A stretch of DNA of 64,000 bases, from positions 1-64,000 of the forward strand of contig CAAERJ010000060.1 in NCBI GenBank assembly GCA_900758375.1, given 5' to 3'. Source of the DNA: an uncultured Collinsella sp. (GTDB taxonomy: Bacteria; Actinomycetota; Coriobacteriia; Coriobacteriales; Coriobacteriaceae). Below, piece after piece: positions 8,513 to 16,349 of this stretch (within the stretch, counting starts at the first letter, position 1; every line of letters begins with the position of its first letter). A program made the position numbers and the translations under genes. Below the pieces are notes generated by a model. It was given only the letters and a program-made list of their open reading frames with translations. It ran no database searches and was not told the origin of the DNA.

Positions 8513-8540
8513 CTTTGTCACATCCGGGACTAGCCCTAGA
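8513..8540. repeat. Fragment of the 31-bp palindrome family
   Basis: CCTTTGTCACAT, the right arm of the palindrome, is followed by CCGGGACTAGCCC, a scrambled piece of its centre. It overlaps the stop codon region of the second DUF4143 gene. Probably a decayed copy. Confidence 0.45.
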
Positions 8541-9897
8541 CCGGCTTGACCTCCAGCTTTATCCCCTCGGCGCAGGAGTCGCCCAAAACATCCGAAAGGG
8601 CCCAGGTCGCATATAGCGGCAAATAGAGAACCGCTCCGTTGCGCTCAACGTTGCCTCTCGAGAAAACAATCCCGAGCCTTACGCCATATTCAGCCGTATC
8701 AAGCACATGACCGAGCGCAGCGTGCGCGTGGTAATAGGAGCCCGATTTAACCTCGATCGGAACAGCCGTCCCATCCGGTCCATCGACCACAAAGTCCACT
8801 TCACCGCGCTTTTTTGTCTGATAGTAGTAAAGCTGGCGATTTTGGGCAGCCAGCTGCTGGGCCACCACGTTTTCGTAAATGCCGCCCAGATTGGGCTCCT
8901 TGCTATCAAGATACGCCGCTTGGGCGACTCCGACGGGGTAGCGCGCCATCAACATGCCCGTATCCGATTGATATAGCTTGAACTGCGATGGCCGTGCCGT
9001 CTTGAGCAAGGGCGATTTTGGCTCGGTTACGATATCGGCTTTGAGAGCAACGCCGGCATCGACAAGCCATACAAAATCTCGCTGATACTTCTCGTAGTGA
9101 GCCTTGGGGTCAATGGAATTGAGCACGAAGCGCTTGTTTTCGCCCTCGAGCATAATAGGGAGCTGATCGTAAATGCTCTGCACCTGAAGGGCTCGCCCGC
9201 TTGCATACTTGGAGATATCCCGCCGGTACTGTTCGTTGAGCTCTGACTGTAGCTGACGAACAGAGGCAAGGTCGCCCTGCGTGTCAAGGAAACGCTGCAC
9301 GACCTCCGGCATTCCGCCGACAACGGTATAGGTCCTGAAGTTTGCCATCATCGCGTCATGAATGTAATCAGGAACGGGCCTCTCGCTGATACACGCGTCA
9401 CGTATCGTTTGGCGAGCCCCCTCGCTCACCCCGGTTGCCCAGCAAAACTCCTCAAAATCGAGCGGGAACATCCTAAGCTCGTGGACATACCCCACGGGAT
9501 AGGACCTGACGCCCTTGAACTGAGTCCCGAGCATTGACCCCGAAAACGCCCAGCGGCACCTCCCGTCCTCAACAAGGAACTTTGCCATCGTCATGATGTC
9601 GGGGGCCTCTTGGACCTCATCGATAAACACGAGCGTTTTGCCTGGCGCAATCGACTTTCCCGAAAGAAGCGTCACCCTGCTGATGAAATCATCGGCATTC
9701 CGCGCCTCGAGAAGAGCATCTTTTGCCTGGCGGTTTTCCATGAGGTTAAGCTCGATGTAGGTTGCATGGTTGGCTTTGCCAAATGCGCGAATCGAATAGC
9801 TTTTGCCAATCTGGCGAGAACCCGTAATGAACAAGGCCTTTTGCTCGGAAGACTTCAGCCAACGCTCCAGCTCTGCCGCTATTTTCCTGCGCAGCAT
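8536..9897 (-). CDS. AAA ATPase with DUF4143 C-terminal domain (second copy)
   Basis: 453 aa from the ATG at 9897, which follows GAGGGGAGAG; two further ATGs at 9918 and 9921 overlap a repeat and have no ribosome binding site. Walker A is TGSRQIGKSY near residue 30 and Walker B is VFIDEVQ near residue 90. The C-terminal DUF4143 domain shows GEVDFVV and VPIEVKSGS, the Asp/Glu-X-Lys pattern of PD-(D/E)XK nucleases. It is a paralogue of the gene at 6639 but diverged (different length and loops), and is transcribed towards it. Three sites with 33-bp spacing lie immediately upstream, as in the first copy, but of unrelated sequence. Biological role unknown. Confidence 0.88.
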   Translation of the reverse strand: MLRRKIAAELERWLKSSEQKALFITGSRQIGKSYSIRAFGKANHATYIELNLMENRQAKDALLEARNADDFISRVTLLSGKSIAPGKTLVFIDEVQEAPDIMTMAKFLVEDGRCRWAFSGSMLGTQFKGVRSYPVGYVHELRMFPLDFEEFCWATGVSEGARQTIRDACISERPVPDYIHDAMMANFRTYTVVGGMPEVVQRFLDTQGDLASVRQLQSELNEQYRRDISKYASGRALQVQSIYDQLPIMLEGENKRFVLNSIDPKAHYEKYQRDFVWLVDAGVALKADIVTEPKSPLLKTARPSQFKLYQSDTGMLMARYPVGVAQAAYLDSKEPNLGGIYENVVAQQLAAQNRQLYYYQTKKRGEVDFVVDGPDGTAVPIEVKSGSYYHAHAALGHVLDTAEYGVRLGIVFSRGNVERNGAVLYLPLYATWALSDVLGDSCAEGIKLEVKPV

Positions 9898-9921
9898 AGG
9901 CTCTCCCCTCGGTGTCATCAA

Positions 9922-10005
9922 ATGAAATGCAAAGTTTTATACGCTTGATTATCGATGAAACGCAGAATTTTTAGAACCTAAAATCTGATGAAATGCAGAG
10001 ATTTG
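9922..10005 (-). promoter_or_regulatory. Three phased direct repeats upstream of second ATPase gene
   Basis: ATGAAATGCAAA (9922), ATGAAACGCAGA (9955) and ATGAAATGCAGA (9988) recur with an exact 33-bp period in an A/T-rich stretch directly upstream of the ATPase start at 9897. Read on the coding strand the site is roughly TYTGCRTTTCAT. Same number and spacing as the array at 6535 but a different site sequence, which fits gene-specific autoregulation (inference). Confidence 0.75.
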
Positions 10006-10040
10006 AGATTATAAGCAAAAAGAAGGGACACCACCCGCGA

Positions 10041-10071
10041 ATGTGACAAAAGAACTGTCCCTTTGTCACAT
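10041..10071. repeat. 31-bp intergenic palindrome, intact copy
   Basis: ATGTGACAAAAGA and CCCTTTGTCACAT arms, one central mismatch pair. It lies directly after the stop codon of the TIGR04076-like gene. Confidence 0.85.
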
Positions 10072-10080
10072 TGCGCTCAG

Positions 10081-10410
10081 CTACTCGTCGACGACCTCGG
10101 CAAGCCAAACGTTCAGCGTATCGACCTCGGGGCAGCAGAACTTTGCCGTACCGGGCTCGTTGCCAGGCACGGTTCCGCCGTAGCGCAGGATATCGATATA
10201 GGGAAAGCCCACATGGCAGGCCATGGCGCACATCTTGCCGCGGTCTCGGTCGAAGTCAAAGACATCGCCCGGCTTATGACCATGGTGGCAGCGACACGCA
10301 CCCAGCTGGTCCACGCAGCTCACGCGGATACGCGGACGCTTGCCCCGCGGCGCACCGAACGGCTTGCTCTCGCCCGCAGGCTTGACGCCGCCCTCGCCGG
10401 CGTTACTCAT
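10081..10410 (-). CDS. TIGR04076-family small cysteine-rich protein
   Basis: 109 aa. The pattern CRCHHGHKPGD near residue 40, KMCAMACH near residue 62, the IDILRYGG block, and FCCPE near the end match the small family TIGR04076, whose function is unknown; the paired cysteines suggest metal or redox binding. The ATG at 10410 overlaps the stop codon of the upstream kinase gene by 8 nt (ATGAGTAA arrangement), so the two are translationally coupled. An upstream in-frame ATG two codons earlier is possible but gives no better ribosome site. A link with vitamin B6 metabolism is only suggested by position. Confidence 0.75.
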   Translation of the reverse strand: MSNAGEGGVKPAGESKPFGAPRGKRPRIRVSCVDQLGACRCHHGHKPGDVFDFDRDRGKMCAMACHVGFPYIDILRYGGTVPGNEPGTAKFCCPEVDTLNVWLAEVVDE

Positions 10411-11227
10411 GGTCAATCACATCCAGGCAGGCCTCGATGGGAAGGCCGGCCGACTTGTCCTCTTGGTCGGCATTGCGCTCGATAAGCTCGGCCACCACAC
10501 GCATAGCGTCGGTCGTCGCGCGCTGCAGACTCCAGCCGGCCATAACGCGGCCGACGAGCACCGCCGAGAACGTGTCGCCCGTGCCCGGGAAATAGACCGG
10601 AATGAGCTCAAAGGGAATCGTAAAGTACTCCCCCGCCACATGATCGTAACCGATAACCGCGTTCGTACCATTGACTACGGCGCTCGTAATGACCACCGAC
10701 TTGGCACCCAGGACACGCACGGCATCCACAAGAGCGCGGCCCTCATCGGGCGTAATTTGCTCGGCAATAGGCCTATCGGCAAGCAGGCACGCCTCGGTAT
10801 AGTTGGGCACCGCGTAGTCTGCGCACTCCAGCAGGTGCCGCATAAGGCCAATCGTGGACTCGGGCACGCCCGCATAGAGCTTGCCGTTGTCGCCCATGAT
10901 GGGGTCAACGAACACCTTGGTGCCCTTTTGCGCACGGCGGTGGCAAAAGTCCGAGATGATGCGCGTCTCTTCCTCGGTCACGATAAAGCCGGTCGAGATG
11001 GCGTCGAACTCAAAGCCGAGCTCCTCCCAGATAGCGAGGCTTTGGCGCACGTACTCGGTGGTGTCGTGGATGTAGAACTTGGGGTAGTTGAGCGTGTCGG
11101 AAACGAGCGCCGTCGGCAGGTTATGGATACGGTAGCCCATGTGCGACAGCACCGGCAGCATGGCGGAAAGCGCGACCTTGCCGTAGCCGCACATATCGTT
11201 AATCAGCAGCAGCTGAGTATTCTTCAT
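10403..11227 (-). CDS. pdxY: Pyridoxal/pyridoxamine kinase (ribokinase-like)
   Basis: 274 aa. It phosphorylates B6 vitamers to the 5'-phosphates, as part of the salvage of pyridoxal phosphate. The N-terminus LLINDMCGYGKVAL is the typical start of the PdxY/PdxK family; VDPIMGDNGKLY (about residues 112-123) is the family anion-hole strand; PGTGDTFSA (about residues 215-223) is the ribokinase GTGD motif with the catalytic Asp. The start follows GGGAG. It is the first gene of a two-gene unit with the TIGR04076-like protein. Some members of this branch are annotated as hydroxymethylpyrimidine kinases, but the YPKFYIHDTTEYV region supports a pyridoxamine kinase. Confidence 0.88.
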   Translation of the reverse strand: MKNTQLLLINDMCGYGKVALSAMLPVLSHMGYRIHNLPTALVSDTLNYPKFYIHDTTEYVRQSLAIWEELGFEFDAISTGFIVTEEETRIISDFCHRRAQKGTKVFVDPIMGDNGKLYAGVPESTIGLMRHLLECADYAVPNYTEACLLADRPIAEQITPDEGRALVDAVRVLGAKSVVITSAVVNGTNAVIGYDHVAGEYFTIPFELIPVYFPGTGDTFSAVLVGRVMAGWSLQRATTDAMRVVAELIERNADQEDKSAGLPIEACLDVIDHE

Positions 11228-11407
11228 GAGGGTCTCCCTTGCTTCGGGCGCGGCGCGGCAGCACCACAGTGCGACTAAGTGTAGCGCAGGGGACGTTGCG
11301 AGCGGAGGCGAGCGGCGCGACGGGCAAATTGTTGCGGAAAGGTTTCGAAAATGGGAGGCAAATCACGGCGGCAGCGGCACAGTAGCTGCCACCTATTTAC
11401 TACCATT

Positions 11408-11563
11408 CCAAAACTATGCCGGATTACTACGATAAACCGCCAGTCTCCAACCACAACAAATTGCACTCCAGCAAAACCGCAGGTAGACAGCTTGTGATTT
11501 TCCGAAAAACAATGCCGAGGTCTGAGATTTCGAATTCATCGTAGTAATCCGGCATAGTTTTGG
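11408..11563. repeat. Structured intergenic element, core family B, copy 1
   Basis: Perfect 26-bp inverted arms (11408-11433 and 11538-11563, half CCAAAACTATGCCGG) surround a 104-bp middle. The middle carries ACCGCAGGTAGACAGCTTG and GATTTTCCGAAAA, shared with the element at 20961-21088 at identical spacing from an upstream CAACCA. The arms of the two copies differ, so the stem is kept while sequence changes. Function unknown; it may be a non-coding RNA or a mobile palindrome. Confidence 0.7.
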
Positions 11564-11602
11564 GCAAAGCAACTTCGGAAGGGTGTCACCGCAGCCCAAA
11601 AT

Positions 11603-11820
11603 GATCCGTTATCCTCCGTCCCCCCACGGATCACTCAAATGCCAACCGAGGCAGCGCTGCAGATTGAGGACGGACAGCGAAAGCGTTCCTAAGCGAGCAA
11701 GGTGACGTGAAAGAGGAGGGCATAGGCCTTGTGGCCATGCCCGACGATTGAACGCCAGATTGCCGCTTAGGAGCGTTTGCAGCGTCGAGCCGTTGCGCGG
11801 TTTGGTAAAACCGCGCAACA
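11603..11820. other. Structured non-coding region upstream of marR
   Basis: No convincing gene lies between 11228 and 11918. Besides the element at 11408 this stretch contains several hairpins: GATCCGT/ACGGATC (11603-11632), a stem from AAGCGTTCCTAAGCG (near 11681) to CGCTTAGGAGCGTTT (near 11764), an inner hairpin GGGCATAGGCC/GGCCATGCCC (near 11720), and GTTGCGCGGTTT/AAACCGCGCAAC (11792-11819). The nested layout looks like a folded RNA or a composite palindrome; I do not recognise a known RNA family. Confidence 0.4.
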
Positions 11821-11834
11821 ACTACTTTGGTACC

Positions 11835-11897
11835 TTGACATTGATTTCTCACGCTCCTAAATTAGTTAGGCACAAAACAATTCCTCTACCTAACTAA
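11835..11897 (+). promoter_or_regulatory. marR promoter with MarR-type operator
   Basis: TTGACA at 11835-11840 and TAAATT at 11858-11863 are 17 bp apart, a near-consensus sigma-70 promoter. The -10 element overlaps the first arm of an inverted repeat, TTAGTTAGG (11862-11870), whose partner CCTAACTAA is at 11889-11897. This fits autorepression by the MarR protein encoded next, with release by a transported compound (inference from family behaviour). Confidence 0.8.
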
Positions 11898-11918
11898 AGA
11901 AAGGAGCGAAGCTTAGAT

Positions 11919-12422
11919 ATGTGTGTTGAACCACTCGTCCTTCCGCATGAGCCCGGCGGTGACCCGTCGCAACCGGTAGACATACCCGAAGCGGTCAGCG
12001 CCGAAGACAAACTCGCCAAGCGCATCCTGAGCGGCCTGGGCTTTTGCGGCCATTACATGCACTTTCATGTCGGCGGCATATCTGGCAAGGCGCCCATCGT
12101 CTGCCTGCTCGCTAAGCAGCCCACCGGCGAGCTTTCCCAACAGGAACTCGGCATGCACTTCGACCTCAAGCCGGGGTCACTTTCCGAGATTCTGTCCAAG
12201 CTCGAAATGGGCGGTCTTATCGAGCGCAACCGCAATCCCAAAGACCGTCGGCAGCTCACCATCCGCCTGACCGAAGCGGGATGGGAAAAGGCCCGCGTTG
12301 AGCAGGCAGCCCGCATTCGCTTTAGAGAGCAGGCCTTTAGCGCGCTCACCCACGACGAGCGCGAGCAGCTCGCCGAAATGCTCGAGAAAATCCGCAAAAC
12401 CTGGGAGGAACTGGATGATTAA
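11919..12422 (+). CDS. MarR-family transcriptional regulator
   Basis: 167 aa. A winged helix-turn-helix spans about residues 65-135: LSQQELGMHFDLKPGSLSEI is the recognition helix region and RNRNPKDRRQLTIRLTEAG the wing with the family DxR signature (KDRR). MarR proteins are dimeric repressors that respond to small aromatic or toxic ligands. The gene leads an operon with two ABC exporter subunits; its stop codon overlaps the ATG of the next gene by 8 nt. It probably represses its own promoter at 11835 through the TTAGTTAGG repeat. Start at ATG 11919 follows AAAGGAG at a rather long distance of 14 nt. Confidence 0.9.
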   Translation: MCVEPLVLPHEPGGDPSQPVDIPEAVSAEDKLAKRILSGLGFCGHYMHFHVGGISGKAPIVCLLAKQPTGELSQQELGMHFDLKPGSLSEILSKLEMGGLIERNRNPKDRRQLTIRLTEAGWEKARVEQAARIRFREQAFSALTHDEREQLAEMLEKIRKTWEELDD

Positions 12423-14229
12423 AACCCTCATGGGCAGCATCCGCGACTATATGAAAGTCACCGTTGCCACGCCGTTGCTCGTACTTGGCGAGGTGCTCTG
12501 CGAGATGCTGATTCCATTTATCACCGCCAACCTGATCGACGCCATCAAAGACGGCGCCACCGTAGCCGAGATGCTTCCCACCGCAGGCTTTTTGGTGCTC
12601 ATCGCGCTGACGTCGCTTGCTTTCGGTGCCGCTGCCGGCGTCACCTGCAGCCATGCGAGTTGCGGCTTCGCCAAGAACCTGCGTCACGACCTGTTCTACA
12701 AGATCCAGACGTTCAGCTTTGCCAACATCGATGAGTTCTCGAGCTCCTCGCTCGTCACGCGCCTGACCACCGACATCAACAACGTGCAGCAGGCCTTTAT
12801 GATGATCATCCGCATCGCCGTGCGCGCGCCGCTGGTATTGATCTTCGCCTTTACCATGGCATTTATCATGGGCGGCAGCGTTGCCATGGTCTACCTGGTC
12901 ATCATTCCGCTGCTGGGCTTTGGACTGTTCTTTATCATCTTTAAGGTGCGCCCCATCTTCTCGCGCGTGTTCCACAAGTACGATGCCCTTAACGAGTCCG
13001 TCGAGGAAAACGTCACCGGCATGCGCGTGGTTAAGAGCTACGTGCGCGAAGACTTTGAGAAGGAGAAGTTCGCGACCGCCGCGCGCGACGTCCAGATGGA
13101 CTTCACCCGCGCCGAGAAGCTGCTCGCCTTTAACAACCCCATGATGAATATCTGCGTCAACGGCGCGTTTGTCGTCATCATCTACCTGGGCTCCAAGCTC
13201 ATCATCACGAGCCAGGGCACGCTGTTCGACGTGGGCCAGCTCTCCTCGATCTTTACCTATGGCTTCCAGATCCTCATGAGCCTGATGCAGCTGTCGATGA
13301 TCTTTGTCATGGTGACCATGGCCGACGAATCGGCACACCGCATTACCGAGGTGCTGGCCGCCGAGCCCACGATCGCCGATCCCGCTGAGCCCGTGCTCGA
13401 GGTTGCCGACGGCTCCATCGACTTTGACCACGTGAGCTTTAAGTATTCCGCGCATGCAAAGCGCCAGGCGCTCGACGATATCGACCTGCACATTAAGAGC
13501 GGCGAGACCATCGGCATCATCGGCGGCACCGGCTCGGCCAAGTCCACGCTTGTAAACCTCATCGCCCGTCTGTACGACACCACCGAGGGTACCGTGCGCG
13601 TGGGCGGCGTGGATGTGCGCGACTACGACTTGGACGCCCTGCGCCACCAGGTGGCCATGGTGCTGCAGAAAAACGTGCTGTTTAGCGGCACGATTGCCGA
13701 GAACCTGCGTTGGGGCGACCCGAATGCCACCGACGAGGAAGTCCGCGAGGCGGCACATCTGGCCTGCGCCGACGAGTTTGTCGACGGCTTCCCCAAGGGC
13801 TATGACACCTGGATCGAACAGGGCGGCTCCAATGTCTCCGGCGGTCAGAAGCAGCGCCTGTGCATTGCGCGTGCCCTGCTGCGTCGCCCCAAGATCTTGA
13901 TCCTGGACGACTCCACCAGCGCCGTCGACACCAAGACCGACGCCAAGATCCGCGCGGGGCTGGCAAGCTATCTGCCCAACACGACCAAGCTCATCATCGC
14001 CCAGCGCATCAGCTCCGTGCAGGACGCCGATCGCATCATCGTCATGGAGGGTGGCCGCATCGCGCAGATCGGCAACCACGATGAGCTGCTTAAGACGAGC
14101 GAGATCTACCGCGAGACCTTTACCTCGCAAAGCAAGATGTCTGCCGAGGGCGAAGGGGCCGTCGAGGCCGACACCGAGGCATCTGCAACGCAAGCTCAGA
14201 CCCAGGAAGGAGGCGAGGCACATGAGTAA
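12415..14229 (+). CDS. ABC exporter subunit with degenerate ATP site (marR-linked)
   Basis: 604 aa, a half-transporter: six membrane helices (residues about 20-315) then a nucleotide-binding domain. ATG at 12415 has GGGAGGA at 6 nt and overlaps marR. The ATPase motifs deviate: Walker A reads GGTGSAKST (about residue 369, Ala where Gly is expected before Lys), Walker B ends LDDSTSAVD (Asp for the catalytic Glu), and the H-loop is IIAQRISS (Gln for His). The signature VSGGQ is intact. This is the pattern of the non-catalytic half of heterodimeric type IV exporters such as TM287/288 or BmrCD. Partner is the next gene. Likely multidrug or peptide export controlled by MarR. Confidence 0.9.
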   Translation: MIKTLMGSIRDYMKVTVATPLLVLGEVLCEMLIPFITANLIDAIKDGATVAEMLPTAGFLVLIALTSLAFGAAAGVTCSHASCGFAKNLRHDLFYKIQTFSFANIDEFSSSSLVTRLTTDINNVQQAFMMIIRIAVRAPLVLIFAFTMAFIMGGSVAMVYLVIIPLLGFGLFFIIFKVRPIFSRVFHKYDALNESVEENVTGMRVVKSYVREDFEKEKFATAARDVQMDFTRAEKLLAFNNPMMNICVNGAFVVIIYLGSKLIITSQGTLFDVGQLSSIFTYGFQILMSLMQLSMIFVMVTMADESAHRITEVLAAEPTIADPAEPVLEVADGSIDFDHVSFKYSAHAKRQALDDIDLHIKSGETIGIIGGTGSAKSTLVNLIARLYDTTEGTVRVGGVDVRDYDLDALRHQVAMVLQKNVLFSGTIAENLRWGDPNATDEEVREAAHLACADEFVDGFPKGYDTWIEQGGSNVSGGQKQRLCIARALLRRPKILILDDSTSAVDTKTDAKIRAGLASYLPNTTKLIIAQRISSVQDADRIIVMEGGRIAQIGNHDELLKTSEIYRETFTSQSKMSAEGEGAVEADTEASATQAQTQEGGEAHE

Positions 14230-16141
14230 AGCAACGACCGCCGAGCGCGCGCTCAACCGCAAGGGCGGCACCATGTCGCGCCTCATCAAGACGCTCTTTG
14301 GCTTCTACCCCGTGCTTTTGCCCCTCGTCGTCGTCGGCGTGGTGCTCTGCGCCATCATCAACTCCATCGGCGCGACCTTCCTTCAGAGCGCCCTGCAGAT
14401 TATTAGCGAGTCGTGGCAGTCGGGCGATTGGGCGACCGCGCAGCCCAAAATTCTGAAGCTTGTGACCACCCTCGCCTGCATCTACGGCGTCGGCATCCTG
14501 TCCTCGCTCTTCTGGAACCGCGCCATGGCCATCGTTACGCAGGGCTCGCTCGAGAAGCTGCGCGAGAAGATGTTCAACCGCATGCAGGACCTGCCGATTC
14601 GCTACTTCGACACGCACCAGCGCGGCGACATCATGAGCCACTACACCAACGACATCGACACGCTGCGTCAGATGATCAGCCAGTCGCTGCCCAACCTGCT
14701 CATGACGACCATCGTCATCGTCACGGTGTTCTTTATCATGCTGTACTACAGCGTGTGGATGTGCCTGGTCATTGTGGCCGGCGTCGTCTTTATGACCTTT
14801 ATGACCAAGCTGCTCGGCTCCAACTCCGCGCGCTTCTTCATTGCGCAGCAGGCTGAACTCGGCGTGGTCGAGGGCCATATCGAGGAAGTCATGAACGGCC
14901 AGAAGGTCGTCAAGGCATTCTGCCACGAGTCTGCCGCCGAAGCCGATTTTGACGAGCGCAACGAAAAGCTCTTCGAGGTCTCGCAGAAGGCCAACATGTA
15001 CGCCAACATCCTCATGCCTATCCTTATGAACCTGGGCAACCTGCTCTACGTGCTGGTCGCACTGGCGGGCGGCATTTTCCTGGCGCTGGGCGTGCCTAAC
15101 CTGAGCATCTCGGGCATGACGCTGTCCATCGCCGTCGTAGTGCCGTTCCTCAACATGACCAAGCAGTTCTGCGGACAGATCGGTCAGATCTCGCAGCAGA
15201 TCAACGCCGTGGTCATGGGCCTCGCCGGCGCCGACCGCATCTTTGAGCTCATCGACGAGAAGCCCGAAGCCGACGAAGGCTATGTGACGCTCGTCAACGC
15301 GCAGGTGAACCCCGATACCTGGCAGCTCGAGGAGGCCGACCACCACACCGGCATGTGGGCATGGAAGCATCCGCACCGCGCGACCGGCGAGATCGAGTAC
15401 GTGCCGCTGCGCGGCGACCTGGTCATGGACAACGTGGACTTTGGCTACACGCCCGACCATGAGGTGCTGCACGGCGTGTCCGTGTTTGCCAAGCCGGGCC
15501 AGAAGGTCGCGTTTGTCGGCGCCACCGGTGCCGGTAAGACGACCATCACCAACCTCATCAACCGCTTCTATGACATCGCCGACGGCAAGATTCGCTACGA
15601 CGGCATCAACGTCAACAAGATTCGCAAGGCCGATCTGCGCCGCTCGCTGGGCGTGGTACTGCAGGACGTGAACCTGTTCACCGGCACCGTGATGGATAAC
15701 ATCCGTTACGGCAACCTGGACGCCACCGACGAGGAGTGCATCGCGGCGGCAAAGCTCGCGGGCGCAGACGACTTTATCACCCGCCTGCCCGACGGCTACG
15801 ACACCATGCTCACCGGCAACGGCGCGCAGCTGTCGCAGGGCCAGCGCCAGCTGATTTCGATCGCACGCGCCGCCGTCGCCGATCCGCCGGCAATGATTCT
15901 GGACGAGGCCACGAGCTCCATCGACACCCGCACCGAGGCCATCGTGCAGGCCGGCATGGATAAGCTCATGGAGGGCCGCACGACGTTTGTCATCGCGCAC
16001 CGCCTCTCCACCGTGCGCAACTCCGACGCGATTATCTGCCTGGACCACGGCCGCATCATCGAGCGCGGCAACCACGACGAGCTGATCGCCAAGCGCGGAT
16101 ATTACTACCAGCTGTACACGGGTGCGTTTGAGCTCGAGTAG
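14222..16141 (+). CDS. ABC exporter subunit with canonical ATP site (marR-linked)
   Basis: 639 aa from the ATG at 14222, overlapping the previous stop by 8 nt with AGGAGG upstream. Six membrane segments occupy residues about 30-330. The nucleotide-binding domain has Walker A GATGAGKTT (about residue 435), signature LSQGQ, Walker B MILDEATSSID with the catalytic Glu, and H-loop FVIAHRLST with His. An insertion of about 50 residues precedes the ATPase (QVNPDTWQLEEADHHTGMWA region), as seen in the large subunits of this exporter group. It is the catalytically complete partner of the previous gene, forming one heterodimeric exporter. Confidence 0.9.
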   Translation: MSKATTAERALNRKGGTMSRLIKTLFGFYPVLLPLVVVGVVLCAIINSIGATFLQSALQIISESWQSGDWATAQPKILKLVTTLACIYGVGILSSLFWNRAMAIVTQGSLEKLREKMFNRMQDLPIRYFDTHQRGDIMSHYTNDIDTLRQMISQSLPNLLMTTIVIVTVFFIMLYYSVWMCLVIVAGVVFMTFMTKLLGSNSARFFIAQQAELGVVEGHIEEVMNGQKVVKAFCHESAAEADFDERNEKLFEVSQKANMYANILMPILMNLGNLLYVLVALAGGIFLALGVPNLSISGMTLSIAVVVPFLNMTKQFCGQIGQISQQINAVVMGLAGADRIFELIDEKPEADEGYVTLVNAQVNPDTWQLEEADHHTGMWAWKHPHRATGEIEYVPLRGDLVMDNVDFGYTPDHEVLHGVSVFAKPGQKVAFVGATGAGKTTITNLINRFYDIADGKIRYDGINVNKIRKADLRRSLGVVLQDVNLFTGTVMDNIRYGNLDATDEECIAAAKLAGADDFITRLPDGYDTMLTGNGAQLSQGQRQLISIARAAVADPPAMILDEATSSIDTRTEAIVQAGMDKLMEGRTTFVIAHRLSTVRNSDAIICLDHGRIIERGNHDELIAKRGYYYQLYTGAFELE

Positions 16142-16156
16142 GTAGGTTTGTTCCAC

Positions 16157-16262
16157 GGAGGTCTCCCAGGCGGGCCGGGGTGTAACCTCCGTGCTCAAAC
16201 ATTCTCGCTTCGCTGCGAAACTGCGCGCGGAAGTTACACCCCGGCCCGCCTGGGAGACCTCC
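16157..16262. repeat. Long inverted-repeat element, core family A
   Basis: Perfect 30-bp arms (16157-16186 and 16233-16262; half GGAGGTCTCCCAGGCGGGCC) with a 46-bp loop containing CTCGCTTCGCTGCG. It sits between the convergent ends of the ABC exporter and LysR genes, next to a separate normal terminator. Related in loop and arm style to elements at 23616, 40072, 40551, 54765 and 58607. Confidence 0.75.
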
Positions 16263-16305
16263 TGCGCGCGATCAGCCCGTCATTTAAAACGGAATAAAAG
16301 TTTGC

Positions 16306-16338
16306 GAGGCCCTGGCCGTTTGGCCAGGGCCTCGTTTT
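16306..16338. terminator. Bidirectional terminator between ABC exporter and LysR
   Basis: GAGGCCCTGGCC/GGCCAGGGCCTC hairpin with a 4-nt loop. CGTTTTG follows on the plus strand and CGCAAACTTTTATT on the minus strand, so it can serve both convergent genes. Confidence 0.85.
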
Positions 16339-16349
16339 GTAAGGATGAA

